Positions 11,758 through 23,725 of a stretch of DNA of 64,000 nt are shown here, piece by piece. The stretch covers positions 371,792 to 435,791 of the forward strand of contig JAYKAV010002977.1 of assembly GCA_035582835.1 (NCBI GenBank), written 5' to 3'. Below the pieces are notes generated by a model. It worked only from the letters and a program-made list of their open reading frames with translations, was not told the origin of the DNA and searched no databases. Every line of letters starts with the position of its first letter. Position 1 is the first letter of the stretch. The translations under genes and the position numbers were made by a program. The DNA is from Phoebastria nigripes (taxonomy: Eukaryota; Chordata; Aves; Procellariiformes; Diomedeidae).

Positions 11758-14700
11758 AAAGTCGCCTTAAGACTGGGTTTTCGTTTACCCTGGATCTCCT
11801 TGCTTGGCACTACTGCAGGCTTTGGGAGCTAAAGACATGCCTTTCCCATCCAGAGCTGGTTGCCTTTGGTCACCCAGAATGACTCAGGGAAAGCAAAATC
11901 TCTGAAGTACTTTCTGCAGCATCTCCAGGTTTACACTCTGCAGAGTGCCAACCTGAGGCTCAGCGACCCACTTGGCTGACGTGGTTACAAGTTTCCCCAG
12001 TCCGCATGCATAAGGGCACCTGAAGGACTGATGTTCCCGGCACGTCTGGACGCCTTTGATGCACAGCCCAGTCAGTCAAACATGCATTTGGGGGTGGGCA
12101 GGGTGCGAACAAGCCTGGCGAGAGATTCAAAATCCTGCTCCTCGGAGAGAAGAAGATACAGTGTCTGCTCAGGCATCCCACCTTCCCTGCTTAGAAATAA
12201 AGATGCCTCTTGTTTTAGGGACGGAGCTATTCCCTGGCTCACGCACACTGATGGAAGACCCTCCTCTTTACATTTTCCCCATGGAATAATATTGCCGAAT
12301 AGGGCTGCGTTTAGGTTCCCTTCCTCCATCGTAGGAGCCAAAGGCTCCCCTGCCGTGGCCGACTTCAGGGGTAGCTGGAGCAGTCCCACTTAGAGACTTA
12401 GAGAATATTTTCCCATTTTATGTAAACTGAGCACCAGCTCTGTAAAAAGGGAAAGATTTGCGCTTGGCAAACATTTCCAAGGAGCCAATATTTCCCTGTT
12501 ACTTACTCGTGGCTTGTGAATACAAACCTCACACAGCTGGTACCTCCGCTAATGTTCCCATTACAATATGTATTGAGCTGATACTCTGTGATATCTCATT
12601 GAGGTATTCATCCATGTCGGAAAGGATTTGTCCATAAAAACATCTCCTCTCATACCGTCATAGGATGCTGCATTCATTCCTCCTTCCTCTGTCATCTGAT
12701 GCTGCCTAATCCCACTCAGTGACATCAATCACAGGGGGAAAATAAGACAATTAACCGGCAATTAATTAAATTATAAACTGTAAGGAAGAGCAGAATATTT
12801 GTAAACCTTAATAGCCTTATTAACATGCACATTACAAGCTAGTTGCACAATCTTATGGCTATGGATGTCTTTACACATACATGACATCACACAGACTTTA
12901 ATCGCGGGGTGACCGTTGTTCACCTCAAAGGGCTGCACGGCGGCTGAAGGAACCTGCCCGGCCAGCCCAGACCTGTGACGGTACAGCTGCTTTACACCTC
13001 CTCTCCTGCAGAAAGCTGGAGTAAAAGATCACCGGAGCATGTGCCGTGCTGCAGCATGCCATCAGCTGCGGTTCCTGCAGTGTCCATGCTGCGTTCAGGC
13101 CAGAAGGGCGTGTGGATGGCGATTCTCTACAGACAAGTGTTTTCTGCACAAAAACTCGTGGTGTGCGTAGGCAGCGGGGAGCTCTACCCAGCCCCTGGGC
13201 TCTTTGACCCAGGCTATGAGTATGTTGACTTGCAACAACTCAGGGGCTGAGCACAGGCCTGCGGTGACAACCACCCCGTCCAGGACTCTCTCTGGGATGG
13301 ACCAGGCGCCTGATCATCACGAGTGGTGAGCTCCTTCCTCTGTTCCCTGCTCAGACGGCAGCCTGCTGCACAAGGACACACGTGCTTTGGGCTAGGGCTG
13401 GAGTCTGAAAACCCATCGGTAACAGTAACATCGGATTATTATTATATATACACATACGCAATGTGGTTTTGGTTAAAATGATTTCCTGTAGGACTAAAGG
13501 AAAGTAAGTGGGAAGAAAACAACGGCTCGGGTAACGCACCCTCTGCAAAATCACAGCGGCTGTTACGAGGCAATGGCAGATCCTCTGTCACTGAGGAACT
13601 GGGCTCAAAGATTAATGCATCCACTAATGGTGCCTGACCTCTGTTTAAAAGTCACGAGAGAGGAGGAAAAAACCCAACCCAGGCCAACCAACCCATGACT
13701 GAGAGCATGAAGCCATAGCCAGCCCCAAATGAGGTACTGGGACCTACAGCACTGCAATCGTCACGTTGCCACAGTATCACTACATGGTCCTCAGGTCCCC
13801 TATGAATAACCTTCACACAAAAACCTCAAGGTACTCTCTCTCTTTATCATACTATTTCTGTAATATTTTTGTCTTGAAAAGGAGACTGAATCAGTCCATC
13901 TAATATACATTAAACCCTTGACTTTTTCCTAGTCTATTTGTTCCAAAAGAAGTACCTTGTGAAGTGGAGTGGGAGAGTGACCTACTAAAGCAGGGAAATT
14001 AGTGTAGAAGATGGATTGAGCTGTAAATCAGGTTTGCCTCCAAGGGCAGGTATAGCCTAACTAGGATCTGCCATCCTCCCTCTCTCAGAATCAGCTGCAT
14101 CCCAAATCTCAGCTGTGTTAACTCTGGTTCCAGTCCAGTGTTATTTCTGTAACACGTGAACTGGGATGACACGCACCCAGCCCATTCGTTTATTTGTGGA
14201 GCGTGGGCCGCTGACCGATAGCCAAGTGCTAATAAAAGCAGCGTTCTCCCTCCTGTGCCATTCTGCGCGATGTACTGGAGGCAGGCTGGACCTGCGGGCA
14301 CACGGTGCTCGCTGTGAGTAGCCTGGGGTCATCAACCAGCAGCGGCTTAAGATTTTCATTCTTAATTTTGATGGAGCTGCATTGCCCCATTGTTTGCTCT
14401 CCCAGTTCAGCTCTATATTTAGCCAGGGATTCTGTCCCCGACTTATTTTTTTCGGTGAGGTTGGTAGCTAATGCTGCTCTGCTGTCGGTACGCCTGCCTC
14501 CCTTGTCAATGTGCAGGCTGTTCTTGGGATGCATGAGGCAGTCAGATGCGACAGAAGCTGAGAGGTTTCTTTCACAGCTAGGAAGGGAGAGGAGGGAGCC
14601 AAGCATTTCCATACCCACCCCAGGAGCTCCGGTCCCCGGGGAGGGCTGGAATCCGATGCTGACTGGCGCTGGGAACACCCACGTTCAGCTAACCTGACTG

Positions 14701-14820
14701 CAGCGTTCGCTGCAGGATAATTGGCTCTGAGGAAGAACAAAATAAATTAATCAAACAAGATGGGACAACAGACATTTTAAAAATAACCCAGGGTGAAGCT
14801 CCAAGAAACTGTGATGACCA

Positions 14821-14926
14821 GGGGCCAGATCCAGATTCCCTGACCCCAGCTCACGTCTGGGGTAATTCTGACCTCGGCAGAGTCGCGGGGGCTGGCGCCG
14901 AGGCCAGTGAGATCAGCATCTGGCCC
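14821..14926. repeat. Ancient palindromic repeat with 9-bp inverted ends
   Basis: A 105-bp unit begins with 'gggccagat' (14822-14830) and ends with its exact inverse 'atctggccc' (14918-14926). The inside, with 'cacgtctggggtaattctga', is decayed. Such 'gggccagatcc ... tgtaaatc ... ttgacttcaatgg ... gatctggccc' units are abundant in turtle, crocodilian and bird DNA. I cannot give their Repbase name. The inverted ends suggest a non-autonomous DNA transposon or fold-back element. Confidence 0.5.
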
Positions 14927-17339
14927 AAATCACTTGGCCTCCTGCTGCACCCCATGTTGTAACTATCCATGATGTTGACACATTCAACTTGCCACTCGTT
15001 TGTGGGACTAATTACACATTCGCATTTGTCTGCACTCGCTCGGCTCCTAGCAACTGCAGTCACAGTCCTAATTAAAATAATAGACTGAGATTGGTAACAT
15101 TACTGATTTAACAGGAAATTAGAAGAGTTACGTTCGCAGAGCTTAGGTAATTGACACCAACAGCGCTTTTCTTGTGATGTGCATTCTGTGATTGATTTCG
15201 TTCCCCAGTCAGACCTAAAAGTAGCTTGGGAGCACATCCCACCATCAGATTACAGTACAGAGGAATTAAATGACTATTACACCACTGCCTGCTCTAGAGC
15301 TGGCAGCTGTGGGCTCGAGCACGGCTTTGAGCTTCCAAACCAAACATCAGACCTAAAATTATAAGCCTAATGTAAAACAAAACATGTTCGGCACAACATG
15401 TTCAGCTCCCCTTTTAAGAAATTCCCTGCAAGGTGCTCATCTGACAGCGCTCCAGCCTGGGAAGAGGGCTGCTGTCGAGACAGGGGTAGCTTGTGCGTCC
15501 TTGGTTGCCTCAAATACCGACTCCCTTAAAACAGCGCATGGCCTAAAGATACTATAGGTTCCCGTAGGCAGATGGAAAGGCTCTGTGCACACCGCTGACT
15601 GTGCAATGCACAGGGACACGCTGGTCATACAGCGGTGGAGCTGAGAGCAGACGTTGATGGGGCTGTTCAAAGCGTGTAGGAAGATTTCATCATCATGTTG
15701 AAGAGAGAAGGCTCTACTGTGCTAAACCCATCCTGCAGCTCGCTCCACATGAAGAAGTTCTACAAACAGATGTTCCTAAAGATCACAGTCCTAAAAAAGG
15801 AGAAGAGTGAGAGTGGACAGTGCGGGGGACCTCAGGGGTGAGGACGGGGTGGGTGTTTGTAGGGTTTTACGCGATGCCACCGCGGCAAGGAGNTGTGATG
15901 CCTTTTTAGATACACCCCCATGGCAGGGCAACCCGCAACACATTTTGGGTGACTGAAAAGCATTCACTGGGTTCAACCAGTGACTTTCTGCGTAATGTTG
16001 CATGTGACACTGACTAATAGCTTTTATATACCAAGAAATATTATTTATATCTGTACATCTATAGATTGAGACACCGTCTTTGGAAGCGTACATAACTGCT
16101 GCCTGCTTCTGAAGAAATGCATCGCCTGTAAATTATTGTGAAAACTGTGTGTGAAATGCCAAAATTGCATCAAGTTGCAAGAATATTAGTTACTTAATAG
16201 TCATATGCTCCTGTGGGCTCCTTTCTATTTGTGGACTCAGAAATGTGCTGGGAAGAACAAAGTACACGTGGTCTGGACTTTCTTGTCTGATATTAATCCC
16301 AGCACAACAGGGCTATAAAATGTTTTCATGAACATGTATGTCTTCTAGAGAGAGCTTCATGGAATAATACTGCTGAGAGAGCTGCAACGTAGGAAATACC
16401 CATCCATGGTTTATAAATCCTATCCATCTCGGCACGTCTCAGGGAGTATTATCAGGGCCCTGGAGAGCTAGTGCAAATGCTACTCTTGCAGCTTGCATAG
16501 ATAATTGTTTATAAAAGTCTTCCTTTCCTTCTGCTGTGCCTGTGAACGATTATATCCAGAAGGCATTTGTTGTGTCCATCTCATTTGGCTCCAACAGCTC
16601 CCAGATGCATCGCACACGGGATGCTCTGGTAAAGCCCCTACCTTCCTGTTGGGCACAGACGAGAAGATTCGGCTATGCTGCGGATATTTCTCCTTGTGCT
16701 TTATCCCGCGAGAGCCAGCTTTCAGGTGGTAAATGACAGTCTGGGCTTTAATCGCTTTGCATGTGTACTGAAATGAATACTGGGGCATTTGCATCTGGAG
16801 TGTTTCCGTATCCCACAATTTAAACCTCCCTGCTATTAGCAGATATTTGATCCCATAAATACTGGCCAAATGCTCAGAATGGATGCCTGCTGTTCACAAT
16901 GATAGCATCGAGCTAGCCTAAAAATTAAGTGCCTCATCTTCTCCCCGTGTCTCTCGCTGAACTGCACTGCCGCCTGTTACACCCCAACAGGGCAAACTGC
17001 TCTCGGCGCCGGCAATTCCCACCACCGCGAGGGCAGGCGCCCTGCGTCCGATCCTGCCTCACGTGGAGTCGGTGGGGAAGCTCCGCGTGATTTGAACGGC
17101 CCGCGAAATTTGTATCTATGGGTCTGGGTTGGGGGAGAAGCCTCAGCTCCAGACACCGAGATCCGCGCGTGCCTGACAAAGCCACGGCACTGCTCACAGC
17201 TCCTGCCACCAACCGTGGCTTACTGGGCAGGAAAAAATACCAGTGGTAGTGACCAAGCGCTACAGGCAAAGACTATTTCTTGCTTAATCCTTTGCTTTGA
17301 TCCAAGCCAAGCAGGGAAATGTGCCCCGCACCCAGCACA

Positions 17340-17900
17340 CCCTTTCCATCCCTCTCTTCCCATGAGAAACACAACTCCCCATCTGAAGGAGCTTCCAACC
17401 TAGCTATGAGTCTAGAGGCAATGCATGGGAAGAGGCAGACGGGAAAATGTGATGAGGCAACGCTGCCGAGTAGGGCACGCAGCACCCCAGCAGCCTCACT
17501 GCTGCAATAAATTATAAGCCTCATGGCAAAGCCAAGTTGGAAATGCATGAGAAAGCTTAAAATGGCTTGTTTGAACGCTGAAGAAGTAGGTGATAGATTC
17601 CATTTGATCCCGAATGAGAGACAGCGCGGGCACAGCACAACCGGCCGGGAAAGTGAGAACAAGAGGCGTACGTGTGCTGTGATAAAGCAGGTGAACCGGT
17701 GGAGGTGCGCCAAGGGCACGCGGTCAAGGGGACGGGCTAAGGAAGGTGATCTTTGCAGCTGCGTTCTGGATGGAGCGGAGCTGAGCGGAGCAGGCTCGGA
17801 CGTGTCAGGGCGAGAGAAAAAGGATATTGCAGCAACCGGGCTGCCGGGAAGACACCGACAGCCCGGGCAGGAGCGGGAGCTGGGCAGGAATATGGAAGAG
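17340..17900 (-). mobile_element. Decayed L2-like LINE: C-terminal RT and 3' UTR remnant
   Basis: On the minus strand, 'CCNILFLSP' (near 17834-17808) followed after about 40 bp by 'RSIQNAAAKIT' (17777-17745) matches the conserved C-terminal L2/CR1 reverse-transcriptase stretch SRLDYCNxLLxGLP...LQxIQNAAARxL. Towards lower coordinates, 'ctgaaggagcttccaacctag' on the plus strand around 17381-17402 resembles the reverse complement of the L2 3' UTR word 'tgtaagctccttgagggca'. This gives the expected LINE order on the minus strand. Stops and indels are present. A 276-codon reading frame that crosses this segment in another register is fortuitous. Borders are approximate. Confidence 0.6.
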
Positions 17901-18164
17901 GCCGTACTGTAGAGATGCAATCCAGAAAAAAAATCTGCATGTCTTAGACATAGCCCGGAGGTGTAGGATAACAGAAGGACATTCGTAGTTTGCTGGTAAC
18001 TCAGCTGCGTGATGCCAGCCAGAAGTCCTGCTTTGTCACCAGCAGCAGCAGTTGACAAGCGCAGGCAGGCGCAGGCAGCCAGTTTTGGATCCGGACTCCT
18101 CACGCCATGCCCTAACGCCTGAGGACGTTAGCATTTTGCCAAGGGCCATCTACGAACGCAGGAA

Positions 18165-18285
18165 GGTGTAAACCCGGTTTCCGCACGCCTGCAGCGTTTC
18201 CCCAGAGGACCGGCGCTGCCCGCCGCCGGCCGCAAGGCGCTGGGGCTGCCCCGGCCTGGCCCACCCCGGCCGGCCCGGCCAGCTG
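18165..18285. other. CpG-rich patch cut by the gap
   Basis: About 120 bp of very GC-rich sequence with many CpG dinucleotides ('cggcgctgcccgccgccggc', 'ccccggccggcccggcc') runs directly into the N gap. It could be the edge of a CpG island, and so of a promoter, or just GC-rich flank of the minisatellite. No TATA box, exon or splice site can be assigned. Confidence 0.4.
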
Positions 18286-18921
18286 NNNNNNNNNNNNNNN
18301 NNNNNNNNNNNNNNNNNNNNNNNNNNNNNNNNNNNNNNNNNNNNNNNNNNNNNNNNNNNNNNNNNNNNNNNNNNNNNNNNNNNNNNNNNNNNNNNNNNNN
18401 NNNNNNNNNNNNNNNNNNNNNNNNNNNNNNNNNNNNNNNNNNNNNNNNNNNNNNNNNNNNNNNNNNNNNNNNNNNNNNNNNNNNNNNNNNNNNNNNNNNN
18501 NNNNNNNNNNNNNNNNNNNNNNNNNNNNNNNNNNNNNNNNNNNNNNNNNNNNNNNNNNNNNNNNNNNNNNNNNNNNNNNNNNNNNNNNNNNNNNNNNNNN
18601 NNNNNNNNNNNNNNNNNNNNNNNNNNNNNNNNNNNNNNNNNNNNNNNNNNNNNNNNNNNNNNNNNNNNNNNNNNNNNNNNNNNNNNNNNNNNNNNNNNNN
18701 NNNNNNNNNNNNNNNNNNNNNNNNNNNNNNNNNNNNNNNNNNNNNNNNNNNNNNNNNNNNNNNNNNNNNNNNNNNNNNNNNNNNNNNNNNNNNNNNNNNN
18801 NNNNNNNNNNNNNNNNNNNNNNNNNNNNNNNNNNNNNNNNNNNNNNNNNNNNNNNNNNNNNNNNNNNNNNNNNNNNNNNNNNNNNNNNNNNNNNNNNNNN
18901 NNNNNNNNNNNNNNNNNNNNN
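18286..18921. other. Assembly gap (636 N)
   Basis: A run of 636 N bases lies between a CpG-rich patch and a G-rich minisatellite. Both flanks are hard to sequence, and the minisatellite is in full register at the gap edge, so the array very probably continues into the gap. Reading frames drawn across it have no meaning. Confidence 0.98.
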
Positions 18922-19380
18922 GAGGGGGTCATGGCTGAGGGGAGAGCCCTTGGGGGGACATGGCTGAGGGGAGAGCCCTGAGGGGGTCATGGCTGAGGGG
19001 GGAGCCCTGAGGGGGTCATGGCTGAGGGGAGAGCCCTTGGGGGGACATGGCTGAGGGGAGAGCCCTGAGGGGGACATGGCTGAGGGGAGAGCCCTTGGGG
19101 GGCTGAGGGGAGAGCCCTGAGGGGGTCATGGCTGAGGGGAGAGCTCTTGGGGGGCTGAGGGGAGAGCCCTGAGGGGGACATGGCTGAGGGGAGAGCTCTT
19201 GGGGGGCTGAGGGGAGACTCCTGAGAGGAAGTGGTTGAGGAGGGGCCACTGTGGGGAAATGGCCCAGGGGAGAGCTCTGAGGGGAAATGGATGAGGGGAA
19301 GTGGTTGAGGAAAGGCCACTGAGGGGAAATGGCTGCAGGGAGGGTGCCGAGGGGAGACCCCTGAGGGGAAATGGCTGAGG
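18922..19380. repeat. G-rich minisatellite, about 30-bp unit
   Basis: Tandem units alternate between 'gagggggtcatggctgaggg' plus 'gagagccctt' (30 bp) and 'ggggggacatggctgagggg' plus 'agagccct' (28 bp), with shortened 22-bp units 'ggggggctgaggggagagcc' plus 'ct'. The array is nearly perfect next to the N gap and decays to the right, where units become 'gaggggaaatggctgaggg'-like (19210-19380). This gradient points to unequal exchange on the gap side. G-runs of 4 to 6 recur every 10-15 bp. Long proline- and serine-rich frames on the minus strand (LSPQP-type repeats) only reflect this array. Confidence 0.95.
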
Positions 19381-22300
19381 GCCGCTGCTCTTGTCCCTGG
19401 GTGTCCAGAACCTCTTCTCGTGCGGCCTCGGGTGTCCACAGTCCTCTGTCAAAACCTCCCTCCTCCATTTAAACACACCACCCTGCCACCAGCCTTCCCT
19501 CAAAATCGGCCAAGGGAAGGAGCAGGGAGGCTGCGGGAGCAGGTGATGGTGCTGCTCCTGTGGGGCCGTGTCGCAGGCAGCCCCTCGCACAGGGGGTCCT
19601 GGGCCCGCAGCAGCCCCCCAGCAATCTGAATAAACCTGTGAAATACGCTCCCACAACTAACGGGAGGGACTCCGGGGTCGACATCTCTACGACATCAATC
19701 ATTTTTCCTAAATATACAGAGTCCATATTGCAACTTGTGTTTGCTCTGCCCGAGCCCGGAGGGGGAGGGCGATATAAAGGCATCATCAGGCTGTGCCTTC
19801 CCATTCCTATACCAAAGATAGAGAATATTATAAATTTAATAGATCTTCTTCATAATTCATAGCTTGCTTGTGGAAAAAAAATCATAATAGCTTGGTGTGA
19901 TATGTCAGGCATCTATAATTCATGGCGCTGAGATCACACAACCACCATACAGTGGGAGTTCACTCCACAGAGTGAGATGTTTGTAATTAATCTGTGAAAA
20001 GAGAAAGGCAATAAACTAGGAAGGACAATAAATGAGGGCCAGATCCTGCCACCCGCACTGACGTGGAATAGTACTCGGCCAGAAAGCTTGAATAATCCCT
20101 GGCTAAAATCAATAAAAAGTGGGGTAAATAATAGTAAATCTATCATGGGCTAGTTCATTATAACACGCAGTCAGATAGACGCAGACCATGCTGCTCTTTT
20201 GGGCAACGAGGTGCCAAAAGCAGCAGGACGGCCTATGCTTAAGCTAAGTTTGGATCAAAGTATGAGGAGGCAAGAGCCCTCGAGTCAGGTCTTGCTGCCG
20301 CGGAGGCGGTGTGAGGGAGCACCGAGGCCGCGCGGTGGGGACTCCCTCTGCCCTCCCCGTCCCGTAGGACGCCAGTTCAGGGATGGCTGAGAAGCTTGTG
20401 ATCCGCTTGGAGCATTTGCATCAACCTCATCGATCTCAGCAGGACTGGGGCATATGCTGAAGTGCTTTGCTGAACAGGGAAGTTTCCTTGAATCAGAGCC
20501 TGTGTGAGGATTCGAACAATTTGTGCTACTAACAAAGATTGGCTGCAGCGGTGGAATGAGCCGAAGTCGCTTCCTAACTGGAAACAGTGAGCTGGAGATC
20601 TCCAGAACCCCCTTCCTCTCGCTATTGTCTATTTTCATCCTGGTGAAGCTAAAGCTGGTAACTGCGATGCGACAGCTTAAAAACTCCCTGTGGTTTCTCA
20701 CAATAGATCAACCGTCTACACTGGTTTTCAAACGATGCAGGGAAATCTTGTAAGACTGCATGGCCAATCAAGGAGGGGGGGAGAAATTAATTTCTTCTAA
20801 AGTGGATGCTACAAGGAAAATGAAAAAAGAAATCCTCATCCTTCTGGGAGTTTGTCTAATGTATGGCTTTAACCAAAGAAAAATGGTGCCAGGTCCATCA
20901 GACAAAGCCGTGTGTCACAATTAAATCATTTTAATCTGAGATAAACAAGCCACAGGGTAGAAGGGCATCACGGTGAGGCAGGAGTGACTCCAAAAGGAAG
21001 CCCAGGCCTTGCTCCCAGGGAGCTGTGATAGTGCCAGTGCACAGATGCTGGAGGCCAGAGGCATTCATTGTTTTGTTTACTCATTTGTGACTCCCTCAAA
21101 AAATAATTGGTTTTCTTTTGGTGCTTGCTTGTTTGTTTGTTTGGCTGTTTGCATTCTTTGGATTCAATTTCTCCTGCAATATGGCCTTAATTTGCATTGC
21201 GAGGATCCATGTTTATGCATTTATTTTGTTCATTTATTTTTTTTATTTTAATTACTCCTAGGCTGCTGGCCCTGCAGAAGGACAATGGCCACGTGGTGAT
21301 GTGCAGAATCAGGGGGTGCAGCCCCAATCTCCACTGCCCGTACAGCTCCCGTCCCAACCCCGACGCCTGCGCGATCTCAATTGCTGCTGCTCTTTGCTCT
21401 GAGCCTGAGGCACAAGGGGTGCTTGTAGGGTGGTGCCTGTAGGCTCGATATAGAGTTAACAGTGAAATCCATGAAATTCCCCTGTTTATTGTCTCCACCG
21501 CATTCTTGGTCTAACCCAAGCCAAGTTTGGGCTCTGCAAGTCTCAGTGATGCCCTCTGGTGACATGGACCCACGGGAGCTGCTGGCAGCACACAGGTCCT
21601 CTTCCAGCCGGGGCTCGGTTGGCGAAAAAGTCGCACAGGAGGGCACTTTTCCCGCTGTGTAGGTCTTCAGGGGAAAGTAAGTAGAAATTGGGAATTTATC
21701 AGGTTCTCCAGCTTCTTGACTCAGCCTGCTAATCACTTTCTGCCGCGTGAGTCGCTGCAGAATCCCGGTGTTTTTCAGCATCTGGGAAATAGCTTAAGGG
21801 AACGCCTGAGCATCCGCTGCTTCATGCTGACATTGTGGGCAGACAGGAAAAGGGCCCCGTAACCCACAGATCAGGTGCCCTGATGAGCTGATCCAGTTAT
21901 CACGCAGCAGAACATACTGGAATTAATGATTTTAACCTTAACTGGCTCTAACATAGCCATCCAAAAAGTGTGTGATTGTGCCAATCTGCCCCAAAGGAGC
22001 ATTGTGAGGCCCGATTCATTGTTGTGCGTATGATGTTGAGCGCTCCTGGCACAAAAGACTTTGTGCAAGTGCAGAATATTTTCCTCTACATTTTATTGGT
22101 TTTGCCTAGGAGCCTCCTGTGGCTGAAAAGAGCAGCCTGGTTGCCTAACCCACGTCTAACAACGGGACCAGGGCAGAGTTACATTTCACTCTGCCGTTAT
22201 TTCTCCTGTGGTGTTTGCGTGATAATATTCTGTGAGGGAAATGATACAGAAATCCCTGTTATAAAAGGAAGGGTGGACAGATGGGTAGAAGAAGAGGACT

Positions 22301-23524
22301 ATGTAACGATTGTCTTTTCTGTCTACAGCTCAGCAAACACAACACAAGCTTGGATTGAATTACCCCAAAACATACATGCGAGCTTGCCCTGGATTTAATG
22401 ACTGGGATCCACAGTGCCTGCACAGATCAGATCTAACAGCGGATGACAAGAAAGGCGGAGCAGCAGACATGCTGGTCCGATCCAAGCCCAATGAATAACA
22501 TCTGCACCTATCCACCTGGGTTTCACAGCACATGCAGTCTCAAAATGTGCCTTTGAGCCTTAGCAAAAGGATTGATTTTCCAGCCTTAGCTCTTAAACCC
22601 TTGCGAAAAGCCCAAATGCTATGCCACTCTCCGCTGGCTGGACTGCCAGGCTCCTCTGCGGCCGTAGTCCTCCTGTGCATCCCAGTCTTCCCCTCACATC
22701 ATGTCACAGTGGTGGGGGTGCTGCGTCACAGTGGCTTCGGCACAGCAATGTGTCTTGGAGGTTTGGGTGGGAATGGTGGGGGCTACGGAAGAAAATGCCC
22801 TTGGCCGCCTCCCAGGCGAGGGGAGAGAGAGCAGTTTCAAAAAAGACCTTTTGAATTGTCACAATCTCCTTTAAAAAAAAGGAAATAGGCAGGCAGAGAA
22901 AGCCAATCTGGGTGTATAAATAACCAGTAAATGGCAGGGTGTTCACCCTTCCCACACTGTGGATTACCTAACACATCGCATTGCTCGCTACAGCTCGAGA
23001 TGGGGGAGCTGCCAGCAGGGCAGTGCCATGCCTGATAACCGGAACAGCCCACAGGATTGCAAGCTAGCATTCATGCTCCGAAACATAAACAAGGCAGAGC
23101 CTCCTCCTCGCAGCTCCGAATGCAGTCACCCCACATCCCGGGGGGCTGGAACAACCCACCGCCTGAGATTAGCCAGGCCAAATCAAAGAAGAGCAGACGT
23201 GTGTTGGAGGGGAGTTATGGAAACAGAAACAAAAATGGTCCAAGCTTCCCCATTTTCTCAGGAATCAGATCTACAAAAAGCTCAGGGGTCCTCTCCCTTA
23301 CCCAAGCAGTCAGGGCAGTGCAGGAAAGGCCATGGCAGAGGGCTGTAAGCCCTGGCTTGGCTTTCTGTGGGGTCACAGGATGCAGATTTCACACCACCCC
23401 TTGCTCGTCAGGCCTCCTGGTACACATCTGCTCAGCGCCTGTTTCTCCTCTGAGGTCAAAACCTCCCCAAGTGTCTGCCTTCCCAGTAGGGCGGTGAATC
23501 AGGAGAGAGCCAGCAAATTGCCAC
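19381..23524. other. Non-coding block, no gene seen
   Basis: After the minisatellite the sequence is unique. 19.7-20.0 kb is AT-rich and includes homeobox-type words ('ataaatttaatag', 'cataattcat'). A palindromic repeat sits at 20034-20140. No protein similarity is recognisable. Confidence 0.6.
20034..20140. repeat. Decayed palindromic sauropsid repeat ('ccacccttactcacg' type)
   Basis: 'gagggccagatcctgccacc', then 'gcactgacgtggaatagtac' and a later 'taatccctggctaaaatcaa' match the left half of the unit 'gggccagattctgccaccct, tactcacgttgagtagtacc' with its 'tagtcccattgaagtcaatg' centre. Confidence 0.42.
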
Positions 23525-23725
23525 AATCAATAATAGTAATAATGGCACCTTTCATCCAACAGTCTCAAAGTGCTTGGCAAAAATGAAGCGACTAATATGC
23601 CCTCCTATCACCTTGGTGAGACAAGCAAGCAGTATTATACATCGCACAGTGGGTGAACAAGACCCGAGATGGGGGACTACACCTGTGTGGTGACGCAGTG
23701 GCAGATAGCAAACAGCACAGCAACC
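23525..23725 (-). mobile_element. MIR-like SINE, antisense
   Basis: The plus strand shows, in order, 'ataatagtaataatggcacc', 'tctcaaagtgcttggcaaa', 'caccttggtgagacaagcaa', 'gtattata' and 'cgcagtggcagatagcaaa'. This is the reverse complement of the MIR/CORE-SINE layout as seen in turtles and birds: 3' tail, 'aaagcgctttgagat' word, 'cctcacaaggtgttgtgagg' core, and the 'ggcagagc' word near the 5' end. It is heavily diverged, and the tRNA-derived promoter boxes are not clear. Confidence 0.55.

Larger units (their letters stand above)
10573..17339. other. Non-coding block, no gene seen
   Basis: Unique sequence with palindromic repeats at 11676 and 14821. The segment 12740-12925 is AT-rich without low complexity and looks like a candidate conserved element. 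16.98-17.1 kb is mildly CpG-rich. No exon, RNA gene or young transposon is visible. Confidence 0.6.

Noticed and set aside
17273..18103. 276-codon open frame on the minus strand
   Set aside because: It runs through the decayed L2-like LINE in a different register from the RT motifs, has no domain, and is matched by long frames on the other strand. GC-rich chance frame.
18112..19077. Long minus-strand frames through the gap and the minisatellite
   Set aside because: Most codons are N, and the rest are LSPQP-type repeats produced by the 28-30 bp array.
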